A stretch of DNA of 64,000 bases. Source: Deltaproteobacteria bacterium (lineage in GTDB: Bacteria; Desulfobacterota; Desulfarculia; Desulfarculales; Desulfarculaceae). A model generated the notes under the pieces. That model worked only from the letters and a program-made list of their open reading frames with translations, had not been told where the DNA came from and made no database searches. The stretch is taken from contig JAHLLJ010000003.1 of the NCBI GenBank assembly GCA_020444205.1, positions 23,743-87,742 of the forward strand, in the 5' to 3' direction. Shown piece after piece: positions 10,345-17,912 of this stretch. The position numbers were made by a program, and so were the translations under genes. Position 1 is the stretch's first letter. The number at the start of each line of letters is the position of its first letter.

Positions 10345-10656
10345 TAGCGTTGGCCGGTGCGAGGTAACAATTTTACGAAAAAAGAGGTTGTCGCCGCGGG
10401 GAGCGTTGCGACGAAGCAGCCCCTGCCCGTTAGCAAGTGCTTACCAAATGGCATGAACCGCTTTTCTCGGCGTTCGGCCGCGCCGAAAAACCATTGCCTG
10501 TTGTTTGCGTCTGATCCGCAGGCGCTTTGCTCCTTTTCCTTACCCCCATTTAACCAAACCTCCTAACGCCTCTTTTTGGTTTGGGCCTAGCCTGGACTTA
10601 AATGAGGATGCAAAAGGTCATGGGCATCCTCGGCAACCCAAACCGGGGAGAGAAAA
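10345..10656. other. Intergenic region upstream of the HEAT-repeat gene
   Basis: No gene seen. Two small hairpins precede the coding sequence: CCAAACC (10554-10560) with GGTTTGG (10578-10584), and GAGGATGC (10604-10611) with GCATCCTC (10624-10631). The second lies about 20 bases ahead of the ribosome site (GGGGAGAG) of the next gene and could affect its translation or mRNA stability. No clear -35/-10 pair could be picked. Confidence 0.4.
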
Positions 10657-11238
10657 ATGAGAAAAATTACTTTAAGCCTGATGGCCTTTTTGACCGCCGC
10701 CCTCATTTCTTGGGGCTTTGCCCCCGCTCAGGCCCTGGCCCAGTCCCGGGCGCCGGAGTTCGTGCTGGTCAAGCTGCATAGCACCAGCTTGCTGGCCGCC
10801 CAAAATGGTTGCCAAGTGAAGGCGGAGAAGTTGACTCTCGAGGACATCATGAAGCTGGCCAGCTCCCAGTGCCTTCAGGTGCGCAGCGTGGCCATCTACT
10901 CCCTTGGGGAGATCCGCGACGAGCGCGCGGTGAATATGCTGATCAACCTTCTGCAGGATCCCGATTGCCACATCCGGCGCATCGCCGTGCGCGCCCTGGG
11001 CAAGATCGGAGACAAGCGGGCGGTGACGCCCCTGGTCGCCGTGCTCTCCAAGCAAGGTGAAAACCTCTCGGTTCGCCGTACCGCCGCCTGGGCCTTGGGC
11101 CAGATGAGCGATCCGCGAGCCTGCCCGGCTTTGGAGATAGCCGCTTGCGCCGATGACGTCCCCCTGAGTAACGCCAGCCGCGAGGCAGTGAACAAGCTGG
11201 AGGGCAGCCGGACCAACCTCACTAGCAGCAACCTGTGA
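10657..11238 (+). CDS. Secreted HEAT-repeat protein
   Basis: A 193-residue exported protein. The signal peptide (ITLSLMAFLTAALISWGFAP, then AQALAQS) suggests cleavage near residue 29. The body has at least three PBS-lyase/HEAT-like helical repeats: VRSVAIYSLGEIRDERAVNM, IRRIAVRALGKIGDKRAVTP and VRRTAAWALGQMSDPRACPA. These form a curved protein-binding solenoid; no catalytic residues are seen. Two cysteines near the N-terminus and several in the repeats might form periplasmic disulfides. It stands alone between a hairpin repeat and a terminator. Function unknown; a scaffold role in the periplasm is a guess. Confidence 0.8.
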   Translation: MRKITLSLMAFLTAALISWGFAPAQALAQSRAPEFVLVKLHSTSLLAAQNGCQVKAEKLTLEDIMKLASSQCLQVRSVAIYSLGEIRDERAVNMLINLLQDPDCHIRRIAVRALGKIGDKRAVTPLVAVLSKQGENLSVRRTAAWALGQMSDPRACPALEIAACADDVPLSNASREAVNKLEGSRTNLTSSNL

Positions 11239-11258
11239 GGCGTCGCAAGGGTGGGGGG

Positions 11259-11298
11259 CTACATCCCCGGCCGCATTGGCCGGGGGTGTAGTTTTTTC
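11259..11298 (+). terminator. Rho-independent terminator after the HEAT-repeat gene
   Basis: CTACATCCCCGGCC pairs with GGCCGGGGGTGTAG around GCATT, followed by TTTTTT. It also lies just past the end of the convergent porin gene, although the minus side lacks a T run. Confidence 0.92.
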
Positions 11299-11312
11299 TT
11301 TGAATCTCGAGC

Positions 11313-12764
11313 TTAAAAAGTGAATTTGGTGGTGAGCTGCAAGCGGGTATCGTCACCGGACGCTCCGTCCTTATCCTCCCTCTCGCCCCATAGCAGCTCC
11401 CCTCCCAGCAGCCACCAACTGGTTGGTTGCCAGATCAGGTTGACGCAAGAATATTGGGTGGAGTGCAAGGAGTCCGCCGGCTGATTGTCCAGGTTGTCCA
11501 CTTGTAAAGCCGCATAAAGAATCACCGAACTGAGGGCCTTGGTCCATTTATGTTCATAGCCCAGATAATAACCCCACACCGGCAGGGCCTCCAGGCTGTT
11601 GTCGGTGGGGTCGTAGAAGGCGTCGGGCGGCGAGTCGTTGATGGTGGAGCCCATGCCCCGGCCGTAGTTGATGGAAAAGGTCAGGTTGTCCCCCTGGCGC
11701 AGGAAGGGCAGGCCCAGGCTGCCGTTGGCCAACAGGCCCCAGCCCACGGCGGTCTCGGTGGGGCCGTTGTTCCGGCTGGCCCGCAGATCGCGCACAATGG
11801 CCGATCCCTGGAACTTCAGCGCTCCGTGCAACCATTCCAAGGAAACCACCCCGTCGGGCCAGGTGCTTAGCACGTCCGCGCCCTGGATGGCGTGATCACC
11901 AGGGGATTCCGCCCCCAACTTAAGGGTAAGGCCGTCGTCCAGGGCCCGGCTCCAGCGGATCTGGGGCAGACGCTGGCCCACCTCGGCGCTGGGGCCTTCG
12001 TAGTCCAGGATATTGGGGCAGGCGTTGTCGTAGTAAATGGTGGACCAGGCCTGCCCGGCCAACAAATCCCCGCCCAGGACATACTTGGTAAGTTCGCTGT
12101 AGGCCTCACGCAGCTGGAAATCGGGATCCGTGCTTTGGGAGTTGCCGAAAAAATCCATGGATACATAGGTTCTCAGGCGGCCATGGCTCACCGGAGTCCT
12201 GGTTTCGAACCAAAGCTGGGTGGCCTTGACGCTGAAGTTGGTTTTGCCGTCCGAGCCCTGGGCCTTGGTGGCGCCCCGGGTGACGATGTTGGCGGTAACA
12301 AAGTCGCCCGGGGTGGTGATGGCCCCGGAGTCGTAGATCACGTCCAACTGGGCAAAGCCGCCCAGGGCGAAGCGGGTCTTGGTGCCTTGCAGAGCAAAGG
12401 AGCCTTGCCAGTCGCTGGGGGGCTCGGGGGAGGCCGGTTTGGCGGTGGCCACGGCCGCCGGACCAGGCGCGGTCACCGGTGCGGTCTTGGCTTTCATAAG
12501 GCCGCCCACCTGCTCTTGCAGCGACTGGAGCATTTTGCTTTGCTGTTCAAGCTGCTTTTGCTGGGCCTCAAGCTGGCGCTGCTGCATCTTGATAACTTTT
12601 TGTAGCTGCCGCACCTGTTCAGCGTAGTCCGGCGTTGAGCTCTGCTGAGCCAGGGCGCTGGGAGCAGCCCCCACCAAGAGCAAAGCCGCCGCCATCAGCG
12701 TCAACAACAACAGCCTGTGCAAACTTGGTCCCAGCCCGGAGGCTAAAAACGTTATTTTGAGCAT
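11313..12764 (-). CDS. Outer-membrane porin with N-terminal coiled coil (DcaP-like)
   Basis: A 483-residue outer-membrane protein. A signal peptide (LLLLTLMAAALLLVGAAP, cut near SALAQQ) leads into a Gln/Leu-rich coiled coil at about residues 45-90, a Pro/Ala linker, then a beta-rich barrel beginning at RFALGGFAQLDVIYDSG and ending in a C-terminal phenylalanine (LQLTTKFTF), the usual insertion signal for Gram-negative barrels. The arrangement resembles DcaP-family trimeric porins for dicarboxylic or other small acids. I chose ATG 12764, since an upstream TTG adds only six residues without a better ribosome site. It is monocistronic and convergent with the HEAT-repeat gene. Substrate unknown. 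Confidence 0.82.
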   Translation of the reverse strand: MLKITFLASGLGPSLHRLLLLTLMAAALLLVGAAPSALAQQSSTPDYAEQVRQLQKVIKMQQRQLEAQQKQLEQQSKMLQSLQEQVGGLMKAKTAPVTAPGPAAVATAKPASPEPPSDWQGSFALQGTKTRFALGGFAQLDVIYDSGAITTPGDFVTANIVTRGATKAQGSDGKTNFSVKATQLWFETRTPVSHGRLRTYVSMDFFGNSQSTDPDFQLREAYSELTKYVLGGDLLAGQAWSTIYYDNACPNILDYEGPSAEVGQRLPQIRWSRALDDGLTLKLGAESPGDHAIQGADVLSTWPDGVVSLEWLHGALKFQGSAIVRDLRASRNNGPTETAVGWGLLANGSLGLPFLRQGDNLTFSINYGRGMGSTINDSPPDAFYDPTDNSLEALPVWGYYLGYEHKWTKALSSVILYAALQVDNLDNQPADSLHSTQYSCVNLIWQPTSWWLLGGELLWGEREDKDGASGDDTRLQLTTKFTF

Positions 12765-13127
12765 CGCATCCAACCTCTGCAATTTTGCTGGTATTGGACC
12801 CCCCGAATCTGGCGCATGGCTCTGTATCAGCCTCCGGCGCTACGCAAGGACCAACTGATGTCCGAGGCTGTTGCGCCGGGGCCAGGCGTGATGCCGGCTT
12901 CCCAAGCTCCGCGTACAGTAGGCCATTTTTGGGCTGCTTCAATCAACCAGGTATTTTCAAGTACGTGTCCCGCTCCTGAGCCTGTGGCGATGAATCGTTG
13001 CCTTCAGGCTGCCTTTCATCGACTGGGTGGGCCTTGATGTATTACAATTTGGTTCTGCTGAATCGCGACAACGCCGTAGGCATACGGCACGGCGGATAAT
13101 CTTCTGTACACGAATGGGGTGATTTGA
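12765..13127. other. 363-base divergent intergenic region
   Basis: It separates the porin from the divergently transcribed dehydrogenase. No gene is supported; short overlapping frames here have no ribosome site or recognisable sequence. A perfect inverted repeat GCCGTA-GGCA-TACGGC lies at 13073-13088, about 40 bases before the dehydrogenase start, and could be an operator. No clear promoter hexamers were found. Confidence 0.4.
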
Positions 13128-14099
13128 ATGAGCAAGGAAGTTGGGTCCAGCGGCGTAGGGCAAGAGGCGATTCCCGTGGCGGTGATCGGAGCGGGCATCA
13201 TGGGACACGGCATAGCCCAGATCTTCGGGCTGGCCGGTCACCCGGTCAGGCTGTTCGATCCCAATCCCGAGGTTCTGGCCTCGGCCAAGCAGCGGGTGCG
13301 CGAGAGCCTGGACAGCTTTGTGCAGGCCCAGATGGTGAGCGAGGAGGACGCCGTCGGTTGCCTGGAAAACATCGCCACCCACCCCGAACTGGCCTCGGCC
13401 TGCCAAGGCGCGGGCCTGGTGGTGGAGGCGGCGCCCGAAAAGATGGAGCTGAAGCAGAAGCTGTTCGCCGAAATCGAGCCTTTGGTGGAGCCCGATACCA
13501 TCTTGGCCAGCAACACCTCGGCCCTGGTCATAAGCGAGGTGGGAAAAAATTTGGCCGAGCCGGGGCGCTTCGTGGGCACCCACTTCTGGAACCCACCCCA
13601 GGTGATCCCCTGCGTGGAGGTGATACCCGGCGAGCGCACCGACCCCCAGGTCTGCGAGCGCATAGTGGAGCTGCTGGAGGCGGCGGGCAAGGTGCCGGTG
13701 CGCCTCAAGCACGATATCCCCGGCTTTTTGGGCAACCGGCTCCAGCATGCCCTGCAGCGCGAGGCCCTGGCCCTGGTGGAGCAGGGGGTGGCCGAGCCCG
13801 AGGACGTGGACCGGGTGGTGCGCTACGGTTTTGGCCTGCGTATGGCCTTGATGGGCCCCCTGGAGCGGGCCGACTTCGCCGGCCTGGAAACCACCCTGGC
13901 GGTGCAGCGCTATTTGCTGCCGCTTTTGGAAAAGCGCATTGAAGGCTCGCCCTCGCTGGTGGCCCAGGTGGAGCAGGGCAGGTATGGGGTTAAGAGCGGC
14001 GGCGGTTTCTATGACTGGCCGCCGGAAAAGGCTGCCAAGCGCCAGACCCAGCGGGACCGGGCCCTGCTGGAGATCATCAAGCTTACTCGCGATATGTAG
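13128..14099 (+). CDS. 3-hydroxyacyl-CoA dehydrogenase family protein (NAD-dependent)
   Basis: A 323-residue soluble enzyme with an N-terminal Rossmann fold (VAVIGAGIMGHGIAQIFGLA, about residues 15-34) followed by an acidic residue (RLFDPN) that favours NAD over NADP. The active-site histidine segment is present as GTHFWNPPQVIPCVEVIPG, and the C-terminal helical domain runs to GRYGVKSGGGFYDWP. The family oxidises 3-hydroxy groups of acyl-CoA (3-hydroxybutyryl-CoA dehydrogenase) or, in lambda-crystallin/carnitine dehydrogenase relatives, of free hydroxy acids. The FWNPP variant and longer length make the substrate uncertain. It is convergent with a sigma-54 activator gene, 11 bases apart, and is probably monocistronic. 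Confidence 0.85.
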   Translation: MSKEVGSSGVGQEAIPVAVIGAGIMGHGIAQIFGLAGHPVRLFDPNPEVLASAKQRVRESLDSFVQAQMVSEEDAVGCLENIATHPELASACQGAGLVVEAAPEKMELKQKLFAEIEPLVEPDTILASNTSALVISEVGKNLAEPGRFVGTHFWNPPQVIPCVEVIPGERTDPQVCERIVELLEAAGKVPVRLKHDIPGFLGNRLQHALQREALALVEQGVAEPEDVDRVVRYGFGLRMALMGPLERADFAGLETTLAVQRYLLPLLEKRIEGSPSLVAQVEQGRYGVKSGGGFYDWPPEKAAKRQTQRDRALLEIIKLTRDM

Positions 14100-14110
14100 G
14101 GGGCTGCGGC

Positions 14111-15532
14111 CTAGTCCCGCACCGATTTTTTCAGTTCGATGCCCAGGCGGTTCATGCGGTTGTAGACCGTGGCCCGGCTGACGCCCAAAAGCTTGGCCGC
14201 CTTGGTCTGGTTGCCCCTGGCCGCCCTTAGGGCCTCCACCAGGTCCCGGCGCTGCCGCTCATCCTCGGGGGTATTGCGGTGGCCGCTGCTTACCGGAGAG
14301 GCCGGCGCGGCTTGCGGTGGGGATGCCTGCCGGGACGTGGAGGCGTCCAAGTGGGGCGGCAGCTGGTCCAGATCGATGAGCCCGTGATCGGCCAACACAA
14401 AGGCATACTCCAATGAGGTGCGCAGCTCGCGCACGTTTCCCGGCCAATGATAAGCAGCCAAGCGCTCCATGACCGGGCGTGAAACCCCGGCTATGTCCTT
14501 GGAGGTACGCCGGCGCAGGCGGGCCAAAAAGTGCTCCACCAGAGCGGGGATGTCCTCCATGCGCTCGCGCAAAGGCGGCAGGTGTATGGGGATCACGTTG
14601 AGGCGGAAGTATAGGTCCTCGCGAAACTGCCCCGCCTGGAGCATGGCTCCCAGGTCCCGGTTGGTGGCGGCGATGAAGCGTACGTCCACAAACAGGGTGC
14701 GCTGATCGCCCACCCGCTCAAAGTGTTTTTCCTCCAGCACCCTGAGCAGCTTCACCTGGGAGCTCACCGGCAGCTCACCGATCTCGTCCATGAAAAAGTC
14801 GCCCCCATGGGCTGATTCCAAACGCCCGGCTCGGTGGCGGTGGGCCCCGGTGAAAGCTCCCTTCACGTGGCCGAACAGCTCGCTCTCAAACAGCGACTCG
14901 CTGAGCGCCGCGCAGTTGAACACCACGTAAGGACCTTCCCGCCGCTCGCCCAGGTCGTGGATGGCCCGGGCCACCAGCTCCTTGCCCGTGCCGCTTTCTC
15001 CGTGGATCAAGACCGGGGCATGGCCTCGGGCCGCTTTTTCCACAAGATGATAGACCCGGCGCATGGCAGGGCTCTGCCCCACCATGCCCATGAAGTCTTC
15101 CTCCCCGGCCAGTTGATGGGACAGCTCGTCTATCCTCTGGTCCCTGCGGCTTATGGCCGACAGGTCGGTTACCGTTTCCACCGCGCCCAGTAGGCGGCCG
15201 TCAGCGTCGCGCAGCAGAGCGGCCACCTTTATGGCCGGCAGGTAATTGCCATCCTTGCGGATCAGGCGGCAGGATATCTCCCGGTTTTCGGGCTGCTCGC
15301 CGGAAAACAGTTCGCACCAGCCGCCCCGCTGGGGCTGGCGGGTGCGGGCGCAGGCGTCGCAATTGAAAACGGTGCAGGGCTGCCCCACCAGCTCCCAGTC
15401 CTCGTAGCCGGTGAGGCGGCACATGGCCTGGTTGACCATGAGCACCTTGCCGGAGGGTTCAATAATGGCCACCCCGTCGCTGAGGGTGTCCAAGATGCTG
15501 CGCCAGTGCCTGCCGAATTCCTGGGGAGCCAT
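14111..15532 (-). CDS. PAS-domain sigma-54 enhancer-binding activator (Fis-type HTH)
   Basis: A 473-residue activator of sigma-54 RNA polymerase. Order: N-terminal PAS/PAC domain (about residues 5-125) with a cysteine-rich insert ([18 protein letters not shown]) seen in several such regulators, an AAA+ domain with Walker A GESGTGKE and the sigma-54 contact loop GAFTGA, Walker B-like [11 protein letters not shown], and a Fis-type helix-turn-helix ([20 protein letters not shown]). The start at 15532 follows GGAGAG; the longer frame would run through the operator. There is no receiver domain, so the PAS domain probably senses redox state, haem, a metal or a ligand directly. It is divergent from the ferredoxin/cytochrome operon and most likely activates it from the palindrome at 15543-15562. 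Confidence 0.92.
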   Translation of the reverse strand: MAPQEFGRHWRSILDTLSDGVAIIEPSGKVLMVNQAMCRLTGYEDWELVGQPCTVFNCDACARTRQPQRGGWCELFSGEQPENREISCRLIRKDGNYLPAIKVAALLRDADGRLLGAVETVTDLSAISRRDQRIDELSHQLAGEEDFMGMVGQSPAMRRVYHLVEKAARGHAPVLIHGESGTGKELVARAIHDLGERREGPYVVFNCAALSESLFESELFGHVKGAFTGAHRHRAGRLESAHGGDFFMDEIGELPVSSQVKLLRVLEEKHFERVGDQRTLFVDVRFIAATNRDLGAMLQAGQFREDLYFRLNVIPIHLPPLRERMEDIPALVEHFLARLRRRTSKDIAGVSRPVMERLAAYHWPGNVRELRTSLEYAFVLADHGLIDLDQLPPHLDASTSRQASPPQAAPASPVSSGHRNTPEDERQRRDLVEALRAARGNQTKAAKLLGVSRATVYNRMNRLGIELKKSVRD

Positions 15533-15542
15533 ATTCTCTCCA

Positions 15543-15562
15543 ACAAGTGTTTTGACACTTGT
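15543..15562. promoter_or_regulatory. Candidate upstream activator site for the sigma-54 regulator
   Basis: ACAAGTGT-TTTG-ACACTTGT is a perfect inverted repeat with 8-base arms. It lies ten bases upstream of the activator gene's start and about 100 bases upstream of the sigma-54 promoter at 15664, the usual enhancer distance. Confidence 0.65.
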
Positions 15563-15663
15563 AAATATAAACGTAAAAAACATATAGGGCAATTAGTAAA
15601 TAGCCGGTTGGCTTGTCTTTGGAATGTACCAATATTTATAGGAAATTAAGCTTTGCAGATTAC

Positions 15664-15679
15664 TGGCCCGCCAATTGCA
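15664..15679 (+). promoter_or_regulatory. Sigma-54 promoter of the ferredoxin/HybB/cytochrome operon
   Basis: TGGCCCGCCAATTGCA differs from the consensus TGGCACG-N4-TTGCA at one position and keeps GG and GC ten bases apart. Transcription should start near 15690, giving a leader of about 80 bases to the GTG start at 15772. Confidence 0.82.
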
Positions 15680-15771
15680 TTAGATTGAGCGAATCACTTA
15701 AGCATACGAAAATAGTGGTTATTTTCCCTACCAATAAGCTGGTTGTTTGCTGCGCTGGAAAGGATTGGCAA

Positions 15772-16686
15772 GTGGAGATAAACAGAAGGAGATTTCTGGG
15801 GCTCACCGGAGCGGCCCTGGGGGCCGGAGCCCTGGGCAAACCCGGCCGGGCCCAAGCGGCCCGCGCTTATCAGCCGCCGCCGGACGCCTACGGGTGCCTG
15901 GTGGACTTGAGCGTTTGCGTGGGCTGCCGCAAATGCGAGCAGGCCTGCAACCAGGTGAACCACCTGTCCGAGCCCGAGCGCCCCTTTGACGACCTGACCG
16001 TGCTGGACGCCAAGCGCCGTCCCGGTCCCGAGGCCTTTACCGTGGTCAACCGCTACTACACCGGCCGCCGCGACGAGCGCAACCAGATGGTGCCCACCTA
16101 CGTCAAGGTGCAGTGCATGCACTGTCAGGACCCGGCCTGCGCCAGCGCCTGTATCGTGGGCGCCCTGAGCAAAAAGCCCAACGGCGCGGTGCACTACGAC
16201 GTGGACAAGTGCATCGGCTGCCGCTACTGCATGGTGGCCTGTCCCTTCCAGATCCCGGCTTATGAATACCACGACCCCCTGACCCCCCGGGTTCGCAAGT
16301 GCACTTTGTGTTTTGAGCGCATCTCCAAGGAGGGCGGCAAGCCCGGCTGCGCCCAGGTGTGCCCGGTGGAGGCCATCACCTTTGGCAAGCGCTCGGAGCT
16401 GATCAAGCTGGCCAAGCAAAAGATGGCCGAGGATCCCGGCCGCTATCAACCCCAGATCTACGGGGAAAAGGAGGTGGGAGGCACCAGCTGGCTCTACATC
16501 TCCCGCGAGCCCTTCGCCAAGGTGGGCTTTCTCAAGCTGCCCGAGCAGCCCATGCCCCACCTCACCGAGACCATACAACACGGCATCTTTTCTTATATGT
16601 GGGCACCCCTGTCGCTGTTCGCCCTGCTGGGCGGGGCCATGGCCGTGTTCAACCGCAAGCACGACAAAGGGGAGGACGATTCATGA
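15772..16686 (+). CDS. TAT-exported four-cluster ferredoxin with C-terminal anchor (HybA-like)
   Basis: A 304-residue periplasmic iron-sulfur electron carrier. The twin-arginine signal is RRRFLGLTGAALGAGALG at residues 5-22. Four cysteine groups follow (CVGCRKCEQAC, CMHCQDPACASAC, CIGCRYCMVAC, CTLCFERI...GCAQVC), as in HybA/NrfC/DmsB proteins carrying four [4Fe-4S] clusters. A C-terminal hydrophobic helix (WAPLSLFALLGGAMAVF) should anchor it in the membrane, a HybA trait. GTG 15772 is preferred: GGAAAGGA precedes it and the TAT motif follows at once, while the longer frame starts before the sigma-54 start site. The stop overlaps the next start (ATGA). It probably passes electrons between the quinone-site protein and the multihaem cytochrome. 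Confidence 0.93.
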   Translation: MEINRRRFLGLTGAALGAGALGKPGRAQAARAYQPPPDAYGCLVDLSVCVGCRKCEQACNQVNHLSEPERPFDDLTVLDAKRRPGPEAFTVVNRYYTGRRDERNQMVPTYVKVQCMHCQDPACASACIVGALSKKPNGAVHYDVDKCIGCRYCMVACPFQIPAYEYHDPLTPRVRKCTLCFERISKEGGKPGCAQVCPVEAITFGKRSELIKLAKQKMAEDPGRYQPQIYGEKEVGGTSWLYISREPFAKVGFLKLPEQPMPHLTETIQHGIFSYMWAPLSLFALLGGAMAVFNRKHDKGEDDS

Positions 16687-17912
16687 GCGCGCACAGCCAC
16701 GCGGCGCCCCTGCAAGGCCGGGCGCGCTTTTGGAGCCCCGGGGCCCTGGTAATGGCCGCCCTGGCCATTACCGGCTTTTTGTTCGTGTTGGGCCGCTACA
16801 CCGGCGGCCTGGGCGCGGTTAGCCATCTTAGCCAGTCCCACCCCTGGGGCCTGTGGATCGGGGTGGATGTGGCCTCGGGCGTGGCCCTGGCCGCCGGCGG
16901 CTTCACCACCGCCGCCCTGGCCCACATCTTCGGGCGCCACGCCTACGAGCCGGTGGTGCGCCCGGCCCTGCTCACCGCCCTTTTGGGATATGTGTTCGTG
17001 TCCCTGGCCCTGTTCGTGGACATCGGCCGCTCCTGGGCCATCTGGAAGCCCATGATCTTTTGGAACTCCAACTCGGTGCTCTTCGAGGTGGCCATGTGCG
17101 TGATGGTCTACACCGCGGTGCTGCATGCCGAGTTCCTGCCCATAGTGGCCGAGCGCTTTAAAGACGGCTTCAAGGCCTCGCTGACCAACCACTCCTGGCC
17201 GGTGGTGGCCCTGGCCGAAGGCGTGGGCGGAGTGCTGACCTTTTTAAACCGCAACCTGAGCAAGGTCATGTGGGCCTTTATCATCGCCGGAGTGGTGCTC
17301 TCGTGTATGCATCAGTCCGGCCTGGGGTCCTTGCTGCTTATCGCCCCCACAAAGATGCACGCCCTGTGGTATACCCCCATCCTGCCCCTGCTGTTCCTCA
17401 CCTCAGCCATCGCCGTGGGCTTCCCCATGGTGGTTTTTGAAAACACCCTGGTGAGCGCATCCTTTGACCTGGCGGACGAGATGCACATCCTCTCACGCAT
17501 GGTGCGCATCACCATCTTGCTTCTGGGCATCTACGGCGCGCTCAAGATCGGCGACGTGATCCTGCGCGGGGTGTGGCCGCTCATCTTCGACGGCTCGGTG
17601 CAGGGCCGCTCCTTTGCGGTGGAGATGCTCTTCGGGGTGATCATCCCCTGGGTCATGTTGCTGTTCCCATGGGCGCGGAATCATCGCACCCCGTTGTTCA
17701 TCGCCGCCTGCCTGGTGGTGGGCGGAGTGATCGTCAACCGCATGAACGTGTTCCTGGTGGCCTTTCAACCGCCTTATCCGGTGCAGTCCTACTTCCCCTC
17801 GGTGGGTGAGTTGGCCATAACCGCCGGATTCATCGCCACTCTCATGCTGGCCTATCGCTTCACGGTTTACTTCTTCCCGGTTCTTTCCCCCGCAGGAAAG
17901 GAGGCCAACTAA
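16683..17912 (+). CDS. HybB/NrfD-family integral membrane quinone-interaction subunit
   Basis: A 409-residue protein with about ten hydrophobic helices. It matches the HybB-type branch of the NrfD/PsrC family, for example HPWGLWIGVDVASGVALAAG near the N-terminus and SRMVRITILLLGIYGALKIG in the C-terminal half. These subunits bind menaquinone/menaquinol in the membrane and exchange electrons with a partner ferredoxin without haem b. Its start overlaps the ferredoxin stop by ATGA and its stop overlaps the cytochrome start (TAATG), so the three proteins probably form one complex. Confidence 0.9.
   Translation: MSAHSHAAPLQGRARFWSPGALVMAALAITGFLFVLGRYTGGLGAVSHLSQSHPWGLWIGVDVASGVALAAGGFTTAALAHIFGRHAYEPVVRPALLTALLGYVFVSLALFVDIGRSWAIWKPMIFWNSNSVLFEVAMCVMVYTAVLHAEFLPIVAERFKDGFKASLTNHSWPVVALAEGVGGVLTFLNRNLSKVMWAFIIAGVVLSCMHQSGLGSLLLIAPTKMHALWYTPILPLLFLTSAIAVGFPMVVFENTLVSASFDLADEMHILSRMVRITILLLGIYGALKIGDVILRGVWPLIFDGSVQGRSFAVEMLFGVIIPWVMLLFPWARNHRTPLFIAACLVVGGVIVNRMNVFLVAFQPPYPVQSYFPSVGELAITAGFIATLMLAYRFTVYFFPVLSPAGKEAN

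Noticed and set aside
10218-10454. 78-codon minus-strand frame across hairpin repeat copy 1
   Set aside because: It is created by the palindromic repeat itself and has no coding features.
13124-13942. Long alternative-frame reading over the hydroxyacyl-CoA dehydrogenase
   Set aside because: Gly/Ala/Arg-rich shadow frame; the overlapping frame has the GAGIMGHGIAQ Rossmann motif and a proper start.
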